From Blattamonas nauphoetae (Eukaryota > Preaxostyla > Oxymonadida): a stretch of 64,000 nucleotides of DNA. The first letter of the stretch is position 1. Each line of letters opens with the position of its first letter. Below are positions 21,065 through 31,578 of this stretch, piece by piece. Where the stretch lies: NCBI GenBank assembly GCA_033064195.1, contig JARBJD010000203.1, forward strand, positions 62,001-126,000. Reading direction: 5' to 3'. Below the pieces are notes generated by a model. The model did not search any database and was not told where the DNA came from. It saw nothing but the letters and a program-made list of their open reading frames with translations. The position numbers and the translations under genes are program-made.

Positions 21065-23511
21065 TCAGATTCGTTTCAGCGACACCACTTCAATGCATTG
21101 ATTATCAATGGTGAATCCAGTTGATATTGCGAGGCAGAGAGGAGAAGGTATGTCGGTGAAGATCCCAGGCTGTTCCTCATCGTCCACAAACAGTCGAACT
21201 TCCCTTGTCAACATGTTCACTCGAATCGCTGCTGTCTGTCCAACTCGAACGCATTTCTTGTTTGTTCCTATTGGCTTGAATTCTCCTCCTCCTTTCCACA
21301 TCGCTCCACTCCAAAGGTGGAATTCACCACCAATCTCACCGAGATGTTGTCCACACGTGTTTTTTGTAGCGTGTTCAGGAAGAGGATGTCTGTGGAAGCC
21401 AAGCACTGAAAAGATGAGAAGAGAGAAGAACACACTCACATTCAAGAAAGATTGCTTAATTGTTCTGATTTTGAGTTCCCACTCTCCCTCGTCGATCGGA
21501 TTTGTGAATACGGTTCTCCACGGGTTGTCGTTCGGAGTTACGATAATTTGGGTGAGAGTGGTTGGAGTGAGTCTGTGAGCAGTTCTGTCGAGCGTTTGGA
21601 GAGATTCTGTTCCATTCCATACTGGTCTCAGCATCATTCCCATCCGCGCAATCTTCTCTTCTGCTTTCAGCTTTTCTTCCTCCAATGTCTTCATTCGAAC
21701 CATCACGGAGAGAGTGTGTTTATCCTGCTCCGTTTGAAAGATGTCGGTTCTCGCAAGATGAAGAACGTCAACGGGACAATATTGGTTCTGTGTTGAGATT
21801 CCGAGGCAGAGAGGAGACGGGATGTCGGGAAAGATCCCAGGCTGTTCCTCATCATCCACACACAGTCGAGCTTCTCTTGTTGTCATGTTCACGCGAATCG
21901 CTGCGGTTTGCCCAATTTGATTACATTTCTTGTTGGTTCCGGGAGGCGGGAAATCTTCACCTCCTTTCCACATTCTTCCATTCCATAGCTCAAAAGCACC
22001 AGCAATCCCATCGTCATAGCCAACACAAGTCCATTGTGTAGCATCTTCAGGAAGTGGGTGTCTTAGGAAGCCAATGACTGAAAAGATGAGAAGAGAGAAT
22101 TACACACTCACCCCAACATATGTGTTTTCACTTGCTCTGATTTTGAGTTCCCACTCACCTTCGTCGATCGGGAAAGTGAATGCAGTCCTCCAACCCCTTT
22201 CGAATGCGATGATTTGTGTGAGAGTGGTTGGTGTGAGTCTGTGAGATTTTCTGTCGAGTGTTTGGAGCGATTCTGTTCCAACCCACGCGGTCGGCTTCGC
22301 CAGCACTGATGGAAGCTGTTGATGTATTTGCAGTTGTCTCGACCTAACTTCAGCCAACTGTGTCGACAGTTCTTTCACTTCTTCATCCTTCAGCTTCCAA
22401 ACTCCACCGGGTGTGTTCACGATGCATCGGAATGCCTTTCCCAGACACAATTGGCGACAGGTCATGCGAATCTCGACACACTGATCGAAAGAGAAGAGGA
22501 AGAGAGGAAAGCAACGATGAGAAGACGAGGGACACATACCGGATTCAACATTCGCATCAGCAGCGCTCGCTCTTCTTCCCCGCACGAATTCGGAATCATT
22601 GTTGCTTTGAATGACGAAATCGCTCGAATCAACTGCGCGGGGTTCTTGCTCGTGAACGGCGGCTCTCCAAACAGCAGCCAATACAGCACAACTCCCAACG
22701 ACCACACATCCGCCTCGCATGTCGCTGCTCCCGTCTCCGACTCCATCCGCTCCGGCGACACGTACAGCTGTGATATCACCGAACGACTGACGGATACATC
22801 TTCCGATTCGGCTGCCCCAAAATCACCTGCGACGAAGAACAGAATGTCAGAGAATAGGGAGAATGCGATGAGGATGATGGAGAGAAATAAGAGGCACACA
22901 GAGCTTGATATGGCCATCTGCGTCCATCAGGATGTTCTCCATTTTCACATCACCGTGCGCGGTTCTTCCGCCTTCGTGGTTGTGCATCATTTCCAGCGCG
23001 GAGGCAATATCCTCCATTACTCGATACACATCCTGAAAGAATCAACAAAATCACAAATGGATGACAGAAATGCGAGAAAACAACGAATTGATGGAAGAGA
23101 ACATGAAATAAAAGCGATTGACGAACACACTTCTCGAGGCATCAGAACTTTCCTATCTGTGTAGTCTTTCACAAGATCGGCAAGGGACTTTCCGCCCAGT
23201 TCCATCACCATCACTCAATAGCCTTCTATCGTCACAGATTCCTTCAGTTTGATAATTCGAGGATGCGAGAATGTTTGCAGCCTTCCAACCTCTCGATCGA
23301 ATCGGTCTTTGTGTTTCTGCGTCAAACATTGCACTATCTTTCCTGCATAGTGAATGTTGGTCGACTTTTCAATCATTTCCACAACTGTCCCAAACCCACC
23401 AGAGTTGATGATTCGAACAAATGAGTCTGAGCGGGACAAAGAGATTCAATTGGACAATGAAACCAAGAAAGGGGACATACATCCATCAGGGACTTGTATG
23501 GTATCTGTCAT
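21065..23511 (-). CDS. Ser/Thr kinase with two SPRY-like units; in-frame TGA at codon 81
   Basis: Seven exons: 23481-23511, 23131-23426, 22900-23032, 22540-22826, 22108-22480, 21436-22077, 21065-21405. Introns are 54, 98, 73, 60, 30 and 30 nt, and phase is kept at every junction (700 codons). Kinase, residues about 10-249: glycine loop INSGGFGTVVE, Lys in YAGKIVQ, catalytic loop AHGDVKMENILM (HRD changed to HGD, Asp kept), CDFGAAES, VSPERM, ADVWSLGVVLYWLL. Then a charged coiled linker (DEEVKELSTQLAEV) and two tandem SPRY-like units, about 320-470 and 515-700. Each has FPIDEGEWELKIR or near it, a GTNKKC block, GQTAAIRVNM and VDDEEQPGIF. Codon 81 (23215-23217) is TGA, directly before VMVMELGGKSLADL, with no intron that would remove it. 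All else is intact, so this is either a very young null allele, a base error, or readthrough. Confidence 0.85.
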
Positions 23512-23987
23512 TTGAATATATCAGTATTTTTACACGAGTTCGAGAATGCGATCTACCCAAAACCACACAGAAAACATGGAGAGTCTCACAATTCCAGGGA
23601 GTGACCTCTGGACTTGGGTTTCCTTGTCCAAAATGAAGGGGATCTCAGGACATTAAAGATAGATAAAAAAGACGATTCTGATAGATGGAGTCGCTAGTGA
23701 CGTGATAGAGAGGAGTAAAATCGATAAAGCTCAACAAAACAAGTCGAACCATCCAAAGCCAGCAGTCAGGATGAAGAACATGACAACACGAAAGAGAAGA
23801 ACAAATGTGTTTCTCAAATAACAGAAGAAACAAAAGAAGATCGGTCAAAAATAAGGAATGGTCGTCAATCGGAAGATAACTCATAAAAAGATGATCAGTG
23901 TCGTTCGGATGAGTGAATGATATTGAGAAGATCGAGTTCAAGACGAGAGCAGGGTCGGCCTCGTTGCGGAATCGGTGAAGTGAAGTT
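23512..23987. other. 3' flank of receptor A with a block shared with receptor C
   Basis: Positions about 23750-23815 closely match 45980-46045, at a similar distance downstream of receptor C. On the minus strand both read as a hydrophobic stretch, CHVLHPDCWLWM here and CRVLHPSCWLWM there. It could be a shared 3' UTR or an unrecognised exon. No gene is called. Confidence 0.4.
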
Positions 23988-26900
23988 TCATCCAATCTTC
24001 GACATCATGTTCCCTTCCTTCTCGTGCGATGGTTGAGGAACGCTGGCCAGTGCATCAAGCTGAGACAGAACGGTTTTCAGTGTTGGCCGTTGTGATGGGT
24101 CCAGCGAGAGACAGGGAACGATGATCGCTTCCATCGACTCACTCACTTTCTCCATCAGAGGCTTCTCCGAAGTCGACAGTCGTCGATGAGCTGTCGCTCC
24201 ATCAACTTCCCCGAAGGGCACAGAATCTGTCTCAATTTCCCACAAGACGAGGCCAAGACTAAAAACTGCCCCGTGGTCCACATTCTCTTTCGTTTGTTTC
24301 CAAATCTCCTGCAACACTTCGGGCGCCATCCATCGCTGGCCCTCTTCTGACATCTTCTTTCCTCCTTCAACAATTCCACTCTCACCAACAACACTCTGCA
24401 TCTCTCGCGTCTTCAGACTCACTCGATCGTTCTTGTCAAACAGAACCCAGTGCGGTGACAATCGTGTCAACACGTCAGCAATCACTTTCATCTCCACAAG
24501 ACTCACAAGTCCCTTTGCGATCGCCTGACTCACTTTTCGCTTCTCCACAAATCGTGTCGAGTGAGGATTGTGAAGAGCGTTGAACAGCGTGTCTGTCTCC
24601 ACTGCCACTGAACGCTCCATGCTCTCGTTGCACACAATCACTTCCACACACGATTGTGCCTGTGGAATCACTTCTGAACTCGGAAATCGCGACCCCCCGA
24701 ACGAGGTTCCTTGTTTATCTTTGACGGATGGAACGGAAGTGATCGCACTGTTTGAATGATCTGTGATTGAATCGTGTTCTTCCATCTTCTCATCGTCTTC
24801 AACATAAGCTGGTGACATTTCTACATTCAACAGAAGTTCTTTCTCAGTCTCGTGTCGCTTTCGGTGCAGACAAACACACACAACAATCACCAGCGAAACA
24901 AGAAGCGCACACGACACACAAATCAGAACAGGAATCCACCATTTCGATTCTGTGCCTCCAAGCGATTTGTTTCCTGATCCCAATCCAGACACAACCATCC
25001 AATTCCAAGTTCGAACTCCATTTCCAAACACAAGACGACCTCGCAATTCCATCTTCTTGTTCAGTTTCCCAACTTCCGATTCTGGGAAAGGAATCATGAT
25101 TTCACTTTCGTTCCAATGCGTCGCGGTTGATGGTGAGAGATCAACAAGCTCACTCTTCCCTTCCACATTCTTTGACAAGTCCCACTCAAACACTTCCAAC
25201 AACAATCCACACGGCATCAGTGTCTTCCCAACCACTTTCACTGTCTGCTTTCCACTCTTGTCTGTTTCAACTGTCGATTCTGTTGAGTTCAGCGTTGGGA
25301 CGTAAAGAGGCGAAGCGATGAGTGATTCTCGACCGTCGATTGAGCATTCATCGGCGTCAATCCACATCGAGTCTGTCTCATCCATCGTCTGCTTGTCGAT
25401 CGATATCGTTCCTTCTCCTTCGCAGTGGATGTTCTGCCGAGTAGAGGGGAAGTCGGCGATCGATGGTCCGTTTTGAGAGAAGTCACTTTTTGTGATGTTC
25501 AGCTTCCCGCCTCGCATCCAGATCCCTCCCACCTCAATCTCTTTCATCATCACACCATTCAGCTCAGTGTCTGACTCAATCAGCTCAATCAATCCACTCG
25601 ACCATCCACAAATCGAATCCTCATCGCTGTTCGACTCGCTCTGTCGTGTTCCTGAAATCGAGCAGAATCGAATCACAACTGTCCCTTTCGACGCTGACAC
25701 AAGTCTCAATGTCGGGACTGACAAGTCGGATGTGATTGTGAGCAGTGTCAGTCTGCACTGTCCTCCCTCCTCCACTGACACCAGCACTGAGCTTGGTTGG
25801 GACGAGGATGGGCTGGCTCGAAGAGTTGCTGATTCGGTTGTGAACGAAGTCAGAGAGAATGTGACGCGAGGTGTGACAATGAGAGGAGAAGAGAGGTCAG
25901 CGGAGTCCACAATTCGCATCGTCGTGTCCAAGATCCCGAGAGAAGTCGCTGTGGTCCACGCTGATTTCATCACACTGCACATTGTCGGATCAGCTCCACT
26001 CAAATCCATTCCTGACTCCTCTTCCTTCCCACAAACACACAACGACAATTGAGATGGTTTCAGTGGTGTTTTGATTGTCGTTTTTGTGAATTGGATTGGT
26101 TTCTTGTTCGAGTCTGTGAGTGATGTGATCTCGTATTCTGAACCAAAGTCGAGATAACCAATCACTCCAAGTTCGATCACAGCACTTCGACCAAACGATG
26201 ACGAACTGAATAACACGTCGAAAGAGAACGAAACATTCAGAGTCAGCGATCCAACTGTTTCAAAAGGAAGATTCGTTCCAGAAACTTCAATCACGATCGA
26301 TGTGTTCAGTGAACTCGCGAGAACAGCTTCAATTTTGGTGATCAGTGCTTCATCTCGCTTGATATCATCTTGAGTCTCGAATCCAACAGAGTGGACTACT
26401 CCTTTCACTGATCCATACGAAATCCCAACAATCGTGTACGAATACGAAAACTTCAGTTGTCTTCCTTCGGATGGATGCAGTTGGAGAGGAGACGAAGTCG
26501 CTTTCTTCGATGAGGATGCGACAACCACAACCGATGTGTTGTGGAGTGATGAAGAAAGTGCATCTGTGATCGGTGTTCCACTCAGAGTGAGTGTGTAGTA
26601 CTCTCCCGACACAAAGCCCGACCCTTCCACTGTCACAACGATTATGTCTGTATCGGCATTCGTGCACGACGCCGATGTGATTCGGACTGGCTCGCAAGGA
26701 ACTGAAAAGCGCACAGAGTCATCCAGAATGAATGGGACTGTTCCAGAAATCGTGAGTGAGGTTAGTTCGTAAGTCTTCCCGAACTTGAGAGTCGGGTTGG
26801 TCACTTCGTAAACTTCAATCATAATCCGTTCGGTGGTGGTTGTGCTGGCGATTGTTGCTGCGGGAAGTACAATCTCCGATCCAGTCGTGCTTCCTGACGA

Positions 26901-29900
26901 CGGATCCACTTCCTTCACTTTCACTGACAGCGTCTTTCCCATCGGCAGATTCTCTCCACAAATCACAACTTCCACGTGTGTCTTCAAATCATCAGTAAGC
27001 ACACTCGACACTGATCGAACTCGAGCTGGTGCTCCCGGCACTTCCAACAATCGCTTTGTCTCATCTGTCGGCAGAGCAACTGCTACCGAACTGCTCCACA
27101 GACTCAACACTTCGTATTTCCCTCCATATTCCAGTGAAGACGACGAGAACATCCCAATTTCCACTTTTCCACACAACCCCACAACCCCAATCTTCAATTC
27201 CGTTTCTTGAGTGCTCACTTTGTTCTTTAACACAAGCCGATATTCCCCATCTGACAATTCGGACACAACAATCCACACTTCCACTGTCTTCGGGTCTCCC
27301 ACTTTCAGTGTGCACGACATAGACGTCAGTGATGCTTGCGAAGGAGTCTCGAACTGCCCTCCCTCAATCACTCCATCCTCATCCTCTGTCCCATTCGTCA
27401 TCCCAACAATCCTGTACGAATACGAAAACTTCAGTTCGCTTTCTTCAGATGGATGCAGTTGGAGAGGAGACGAAGTCGCTTTCTTTGAAGATGAGTCGGC
27501 AATCACAACAAACGATGTGTTATGCAGTGACGACGAAGGAGTTGAAGGAGAGCCAATCGGATGGCCAGACACCGAAACTGTGTAGAACTCTCCCAAAACA
27601 AATCCCGATCCTGAAACTGACACAACTGCCCTGTCTGCATCCTTTCGAGTGCACAACGCAGAGATCACTCGCACCGGCTCGCAGGGAACTGAAAACCGCA
27701 CAGATTCATCCAGAATGAATGGGACTGTTCCAGAAATCGTGAGTGAGGTTAGTTCGTAAGTCTTCCCGAACTTGAGAGTCGGGTTGGTCACTTCGTAAAC
27801 TTCAATCATAATCCGTTCGGTGGTGGTTGTGCTGGCGATTGTTGCTGCGGGAAGTACAATCTCCGATCCAGTCGTGCTTCCTGACGACGGATCCACTTCC
27901 TTCACTTTCACTGACAGCGTCTTTCCCATCGGCAGATTCTCTCCACAAATCACAACTTCCACGTGTGTCTTCAAATCATCAGTAAGCACACTCGACACTG
28001 ATCGAACTCGAGCTGGTGCTCCCGGCACTTCCAACAATCGCTTTGTCGCATCTGTCGGCAGAGCAACTGCCACCGAACTGCTCCACAGACTCAACACTTC
28101 GTATTTCCCTCCATATTCCAGTGAAGACGACGAAAAAACTTCAATTTCCAACTTTCCACTTGAGTCCACAATCTTCATCGGCAGCTCTGTCTCTTGAGTG
28201 CTCACGGTGTTCTTCAGCACGAGGTTGTACAGGCCATCAGGGATGTGTGTGCCGATAATCGAGATTTCTGCCGTCTTCGCGTCTCCCACTTTCAGCTTGC
28301 ACGAAAGAGATGTCAGTGTCGGTGTGGAGCGAGTCGTGAATGATGGTGTGCCATCGATGATCCCTGCCTCTGACCCATTTGTGATCGCTGTGATTGTGTA
28401 CTTGTGGTCAAACAGGAGTGAAGAAGATGAAGTGGACGAGAGAGGAAGAGCAGCAGATTTCGCGTCGGTTGACGATGATGCCACAACTGAGATCGATGTG
28501 TCGTGAACATCCGTCGAAGCTGGATCGGTGGATGGTGTTCCACTCAGAGTGAGTGTGTACGTCTCATCTTTGACAAATCCGCTCCCTGAGATCCAAACAA
28601 TTGTTGTTGTTGGTTGATCTGTCGAACACTCAGCTTTCTTCACTCGAACTGGCTCCATCGGCATGCTCAGTAGGATTGGAGAGAACAGAATCGGATAATC
28701 GACATCTCCTGTTTTCGCTGACACACCAATCACTTCGTATTCCTCCCCAAATCCAAACAAGTTCTTCCATCCTTCCTCATTTCCGTTCGATGGATACAGC
28801 TTCACTGTCTGGTCTGCAAGAAGTCCGCTGGTGTCTGTTGCTATATCAATCACAACTTGTCCACTTCCATCTTTTGGATCAATCGTGATTTCGTAATCTT
28901 GGTTGGCTTTCAGAAGTCGAGATGTGAATGACAGTGTCACTTCTGTCTTTGCTGCATCCAGTTCACTCACTTCAATGTTGATGAGACGAGCTGCGAGTGG
29001 AATTGTGAAAGAAAGTGGCGACGAGATTGAGACCACAATCGAAGAGTCGTCCTTCTTCTTTCCATTCACGATCTCAAACACTTGATTCTCGATCCATCCC
29101 GAACTCTCTCCAATCACACCCAAGTCAATCGTTGCTTTGTTTGCTGAGAATGTCGCTTCGATTGTCTTTTCATTTTGAAGTGTCAACACGAATGTCTCAC
29201 CATCCAAAGCAGATCCTTCCAGATTCAAGATTGCACGAGTTTGGCTTTCGTCCAGATCACACTTTGCAGATGTGATTGTAGGATGTTTGAGGAAACTCCC
29301 AAATAATGAAGAAGCGACGATTTTGTAGTCTTTGAGAGGAAGTTGGAGCAGACCAATCTCTCCAATGCTCACTGTGCATTTTCCAATCTTCGATGAGTCA
29401 ATCGAGAACAGCAACACTCGACCGATGTTTGGTGCTTTGGCAGTGTCTGTCCGAGCTGTTCCTTCCGAGTTCGAAACCAAAACAAGAAGCGATCCTGTCA
29501 CTGTCTTGTCCAAAGTCACAACAATCTCTGCTATCGTTGAAGATGTTGATTGAATGTCCAGTGACATGATCGTTGCAGTTTCAGTTGGATCTGGCAGAGG
29601 ATCACCCTCCACACCATCCGTTGGGTAGATTCGACTCTCTTTTGGTGTTGACGTGGAATCGCAGTTGATCACTGTTGAGTTATTGACTGGTGAGGTAGGA
29701 GATGAATAGAAGAACAGATCATGCCCATTCCCTGTTGCTGCCGAACATTCTCGAAATCGGACAGAATCGAGTCTGATCAATTTACAACTGGAGAAGAGGA
29801 GAGCTCCGCCCCCAGCTTCCGACGAATCGGAAGTTGTACAATTCCGGAAGAGACAGTTGGACAAGCCCGTTTCTGAGAGAGAAGCATCCCAATCTTTGAA

Positions 29901-31274
29901 GTAAACAGCTCCTCCAGACTGTGTCGTTCGAGAATCAAGAAACACGCAATCAGAAATGGTGATTGTCTTCATTGTGGCGAGACAGACTGATCCCCCAATA
30001 TACGTGGTTGATGAACACTTGACGAACGACGACGAGGAGATGGTGACCGATGATAGTGGATTGTTTTGAATGCAATAGAGAGCTCCGCCGCTACCAGCTG
30101 AGCACGAGTTGAACGAACACGATTTAATCTCCAGATCGGTGTTGACTATGTACAATTGGATGGCTCCTCCGATACCATTGGCTGCTGTGCATCCTTTGAA
30201 CGTGCAGAGTGAGAAGTGGTGGAGGGTGTAGGCTGCTGTGAGTTTAGTCTGAGTTTTGAAATGCTGATTGTGATATTCTCTCGATGCCGTGCAGTGTGTG
30301 AAGGAGGTGTTCGAGCAAAGAACAGATCCTCCCAAATTCAGGTCGCGAATCCCGGTTCCATAAAGATGGTTTGTGCAAAGAGAAACACAACTCCCAATCA
30401 TCTTTTGCCAAACTGACCAACAATTCTTAAAATCACTTCCTCCTTCCTTCACATCGACATCGACACTTTCACTCCCACTTCCAGAGGAGCTTGTCGTGTT
30501 CAAAAGCAATGACGACGACAGTGTTGTCGTCATCGAACTCCCATCCGTCACAGTTTGTCCCAATCCACAAAAATCAAACAGCGCTCCATTTCCACCAATC
30601 AGACAAGCTTCACAAACTGAAATCTCACTTCCTGTCACCGATACGTCCGTTTTCAGCAGCGATGATTCCTGATTGTGTGTCGTCCAAGAATCAGACGTTT
30701 CGAGGCTTGTCAGAGGCAGAAGACAAGGAAAACACGATGAAGTGTGCGAGCACGCAATAATCGTGATTGAACTGCCTTTTCCCGAATCTCCTCCAACAAT
30801 CACGAATGGTGTCCGTTCAGAGTTCGAGATCACCCGACTCCCCCCAATCCGAACACAAGATCCACAAATCGTTGCGATTGATGAACCAGCTGATCCACAT
30901 TCGAACGTCAGTTCAGACATCCAAATTGTCGAGTTCGAGATTCGGAATAGTTGATTCCGTGTGTATTCCTTTTCATCTGTAAATTCATTCGACATTGAAT
31001 GTTCTGAGAAATCTTCATCGTTCATTGTCGATGATGGAAAGATTGTTGAGTGTTTTCCATTCATATTTAGGGTCATGGATGTGATATCATAGTCTGATAC
31101 ATGATATCGGCCATTTGGAAGCACTATGTCGGACTTTCTGTCGAAGTGATTGATGGCTTCATTATTTCCTTGCTGTGAGAGGAGTGTTTCCAATGGGAGC
31201 CATTTAGGGCAGGAAATTTGATGCCGCGATGATGAGATGGCATGTAAGACATGTAGAAGGCAGATTAATTGCAT
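23988..31274 (-). CDS. giant beta-helix receptor with cytoplasmic pseudokinase (receptor A)
   Basis: 2428 residues, one exon. Start chosen at the Met of MQLICLLHVLHAISSS, a good signal peptide; the frame is open 50 codons farther but paralogues also start here. Residues about 100-580 hold right-handed beta-helix repeats (GGAIQLY, SCSFNSCSAGSGGALY, CLFRNC), as in adhesin-like surface proteins. About 600-1700 are Ig-like/beta-sandwich modules of about 110 residues, many beginning EPVRV or APARV and containing SGSGF. A second beta-helix part leads to a TM helix near 2112-2134 (PVLICVSCALLVSLVIVV) and a basic stop-transfer. The cytoplasmic end resembles the kinase fold (QRWMAPEVLQE, VFSLGLVLWEIET, CLSLDPSQRPTL), but the glycine loop, VAIK Lys, HRD Asp (TRLSPHWVLFD) and DFG are missing, so a pseudokinase is predicted. 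Likely a surface receptor or adhesin; ligand unknown. Confidence 0.88.
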   Translation of the reverse strand: MQLICLLHVLHAISSSRHQISCPKWLPLETLLSQQGNNEAINHFDRKSDIVLPNGRYHVSDYDITSMTLNMNGKHSTIFPSSTMNDEDFSEHSMSNEFTDEKEYTRNQLFRISNSTIWMSELTFECGSAGSSIATICGSCVRIGGSRVISNSERTPFVIVGGDSGKGSSITIIACSHTSSCFPCLLPLTSLETSDSWTTHNQESSLLKTDVSVTGSEISVCEACLIGGNGALFDFCGLGQTVTDGSSMTTTLSSSLLLNTTSSSGSGSESVDVDVKEGGSDFKNCWSVWQKMIGSCVSLCTNHLYGTGIRDLNLGGSVLCSNTSFTHCTASREYHNQHFKTQTKLTAAYTLHHFSLCTFKGCTAANGIGGAIQLYIVNTDLEIKSCSFNSCSAGSGGALYCIQNNPLSSVTISSSSFVKCSSTTYIGGSVCLATMKTITISDCVFLDSRTTQSGGAVYFKDWDASLSETGLSNCLFRNCTTSDSSEAGGGALLFSSCKLIRLDSVRFRECSAATGNGHDLFFYSSPTSPVNNSTVINCDSTSTPKESRIYPTDGVEGDPLPDPTETATIMSLDIQSTSSTIAEIVVTLDKTVTGSLLVLVSNSEGTARTDTAKAPNIGRVLLFSIDSSKIGKCTVSIGEIGLLQLPLKDYKIVASSLFGSFLKHPTITSAKCDLDESQTRAILNLEGSALDGETFVLTLQNEKTIEATFSANKATIDLGVIGESSGWIENQVFEIVNGKKKDDSSIVVSISSPLSFTIPLAARLINIEVSELDAAKTEVTLSFTSRLLKANQDYEITIDPKDGSGQVVIDIATDTSGLLADQTVKLYPSNGNEEGWKNLFGFGEEYEVIGVSAKTGDVDYPILFSPILLSMPMEPVRVKKAECSTDQPTTTIVWISGSGFVKDETYTLTLSGTPSTDPASTDVHDTSISVVASSSTDAKSAALPLSSTSSSSLLFDHKYTITAITNGSEAGIIDGTPSFTTRSTPTLTSLSCKLKVGDAKTAEISIIGTHIPDGLYNLVLKNTVSTQETELPMKIVDSSGKLEIEVFSSSSLEYGGKYEVLSLWSSSVAVALPTDATKRLLEVPGAPARVRSVSSVLTDDLKTHVEVVICGENLPMGKTLSVKVKEVDPSSGSTTGSEIVLPAATIASTTTTERIMIEVYEVTNPTLKFGKTYELTSLTISGTVPFILDESVRFSVPCEPVRVISALCTRKDADRAVVSVSGSGFVLGEFYTVSVSGHPIGSPSTPSSSLHNTSFVVIADSSSKKATSSPLQLHPSEESELKFSYSYRIVGMTNGTEDEDGVIEGGQFETPSQASLTSMSCTLKVGDPKTVEVWIVVSELSDGEYRLVLKNKVSTQETELKIGVVGLCGKVEIGMFSSSSLEYGGKYEVLSLWSSSVAVALPTDETKRLLEVPGAPARVRSVSSVLTDDLKTHVEVVICGENLPMGKTLSVKVKEVDPSSGSTTGSEIVLPAATIASTTTTERIMIEVYEVTNPTLKFGKTYELTSLTISGTVPFILDDSVRFSVPCEPVRITSASCTNADTDIIVVTVEGSGFVSGEYYTLTLSGTPITDALSSSLHNTSVVVVASSSKKATSSPLQLHPSEGRQLKFSYSYTIVGISYGSVKGVVHSVGFETQDDIKRDEALITKIEAVLASSLNTSIVIEVSGTNLPFETVGSLTLNVSFSFDVLFSSSSFGRSAVIELGVIGYLDFGSEYEITSLTDSNKKPIQFTKTTIKTPLKPSQLSLCVCGKEEESGMDLSGADPTMCSVMKSAWTTATSLGILDTTMRIVDSADLSSPLIVTPRVTFSLTSFTTESATLRASPSSSQPSSVLVSVEEGGQCRLTLLTITSDLSVPTLRLVSASKGTVVIRFCSISGTRQSESNSDEDSICGWSSGLIELIESDTELNGVMMKEIEVGGIWMRGGKLNITKSDFSQNGPSIADFPSTRQNIHCEGEGTISIDKQTMDETDSMWIDADECSIDGRESLIASPLYVPTLNSTESTVETDKSGKQTVKVVGKTLMPCGLLLEVFEWDLSKNVEGKSELVDLSPSTATHWNESEIMIPFPESEVGKLNKKMELRGRLVFGNGVRTWNWMVVSGLGSGNKSLGGTESKWWIPVLICVSCALLVSLVIVVCVCLHRKRHETEKELLLNVEMSPAYVEDDEKMEEHDSITDHSNSAITSVPSVKDKQGTSFGGSRFPSSEVIPQAQSCVEVIVCNESMERSVAVETDTLFNALHNPHSTRFVEKRKVSQAIAKGLVSLVEMKVIADVLTRLSPHWVLFDKNDRVSLKTREMQSVVGESGIVEGGKKMSEEGQRWMAPEVLQEIWKQTKENVDHGAVFSLGLVLWEIETDSVPFGEVDGATAHRRLSTSEKPLMEKVSESMEAIIVPCLSLDPSQRPTLKTVLSQLDALASVPQPSHEKEGNMMSKIG
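26719..28133 (-). repeat. 987-bp supermodule repeat, 428 bp nearly identical
   Basis: Bases 26719-27146 and 27706-28133 differ at only two positions I can find, while the DNA between and around them is clearly diverged although still homologous. The offset is 987 bp, one three-module supermodule of receptor A. Receptor C lacks these extra modules. Such patchy identity points to recent duplication or gene conversion. Confidence 0.85.
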
Positions 31275-31578
31275 GTTATTATTGAAAGCTGGCCCAAAAT
31301 AGTGAATAAAAAACACAGCTTGTCGACAAGTTGAAGTTAAAGACAATGGAATGGAGACAATTCTGGAGTCTAATAGAATTTTCGATAAGGTTGGCTGAGA
31401 TGCGATATACATACTGTCTCTCACTTGATCAGACCCAAAGTCAATACTAAAATCAGGGACTTGCTACTAACACACAGATTGCCCAGGTCACTCATAGAGA
31501 TTGCGACAACAACGATCATCCACAAATGGAAACAGAAATCGATGAAGTATTCGATCACCTACGTCCATAACAAAAAGT

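Noticed and set aside
25492-26052. Long plus-strand open frames (up to 186 codons) opposite the receptor genes, also at 26833-27585, 27820-28506, 41806-42321 and 47255-48424
   Set aside because: They mirror the codon bias of the minus-strand receptors, recur as shadows in all three paralogues, and have no independent start, domain or splice support.
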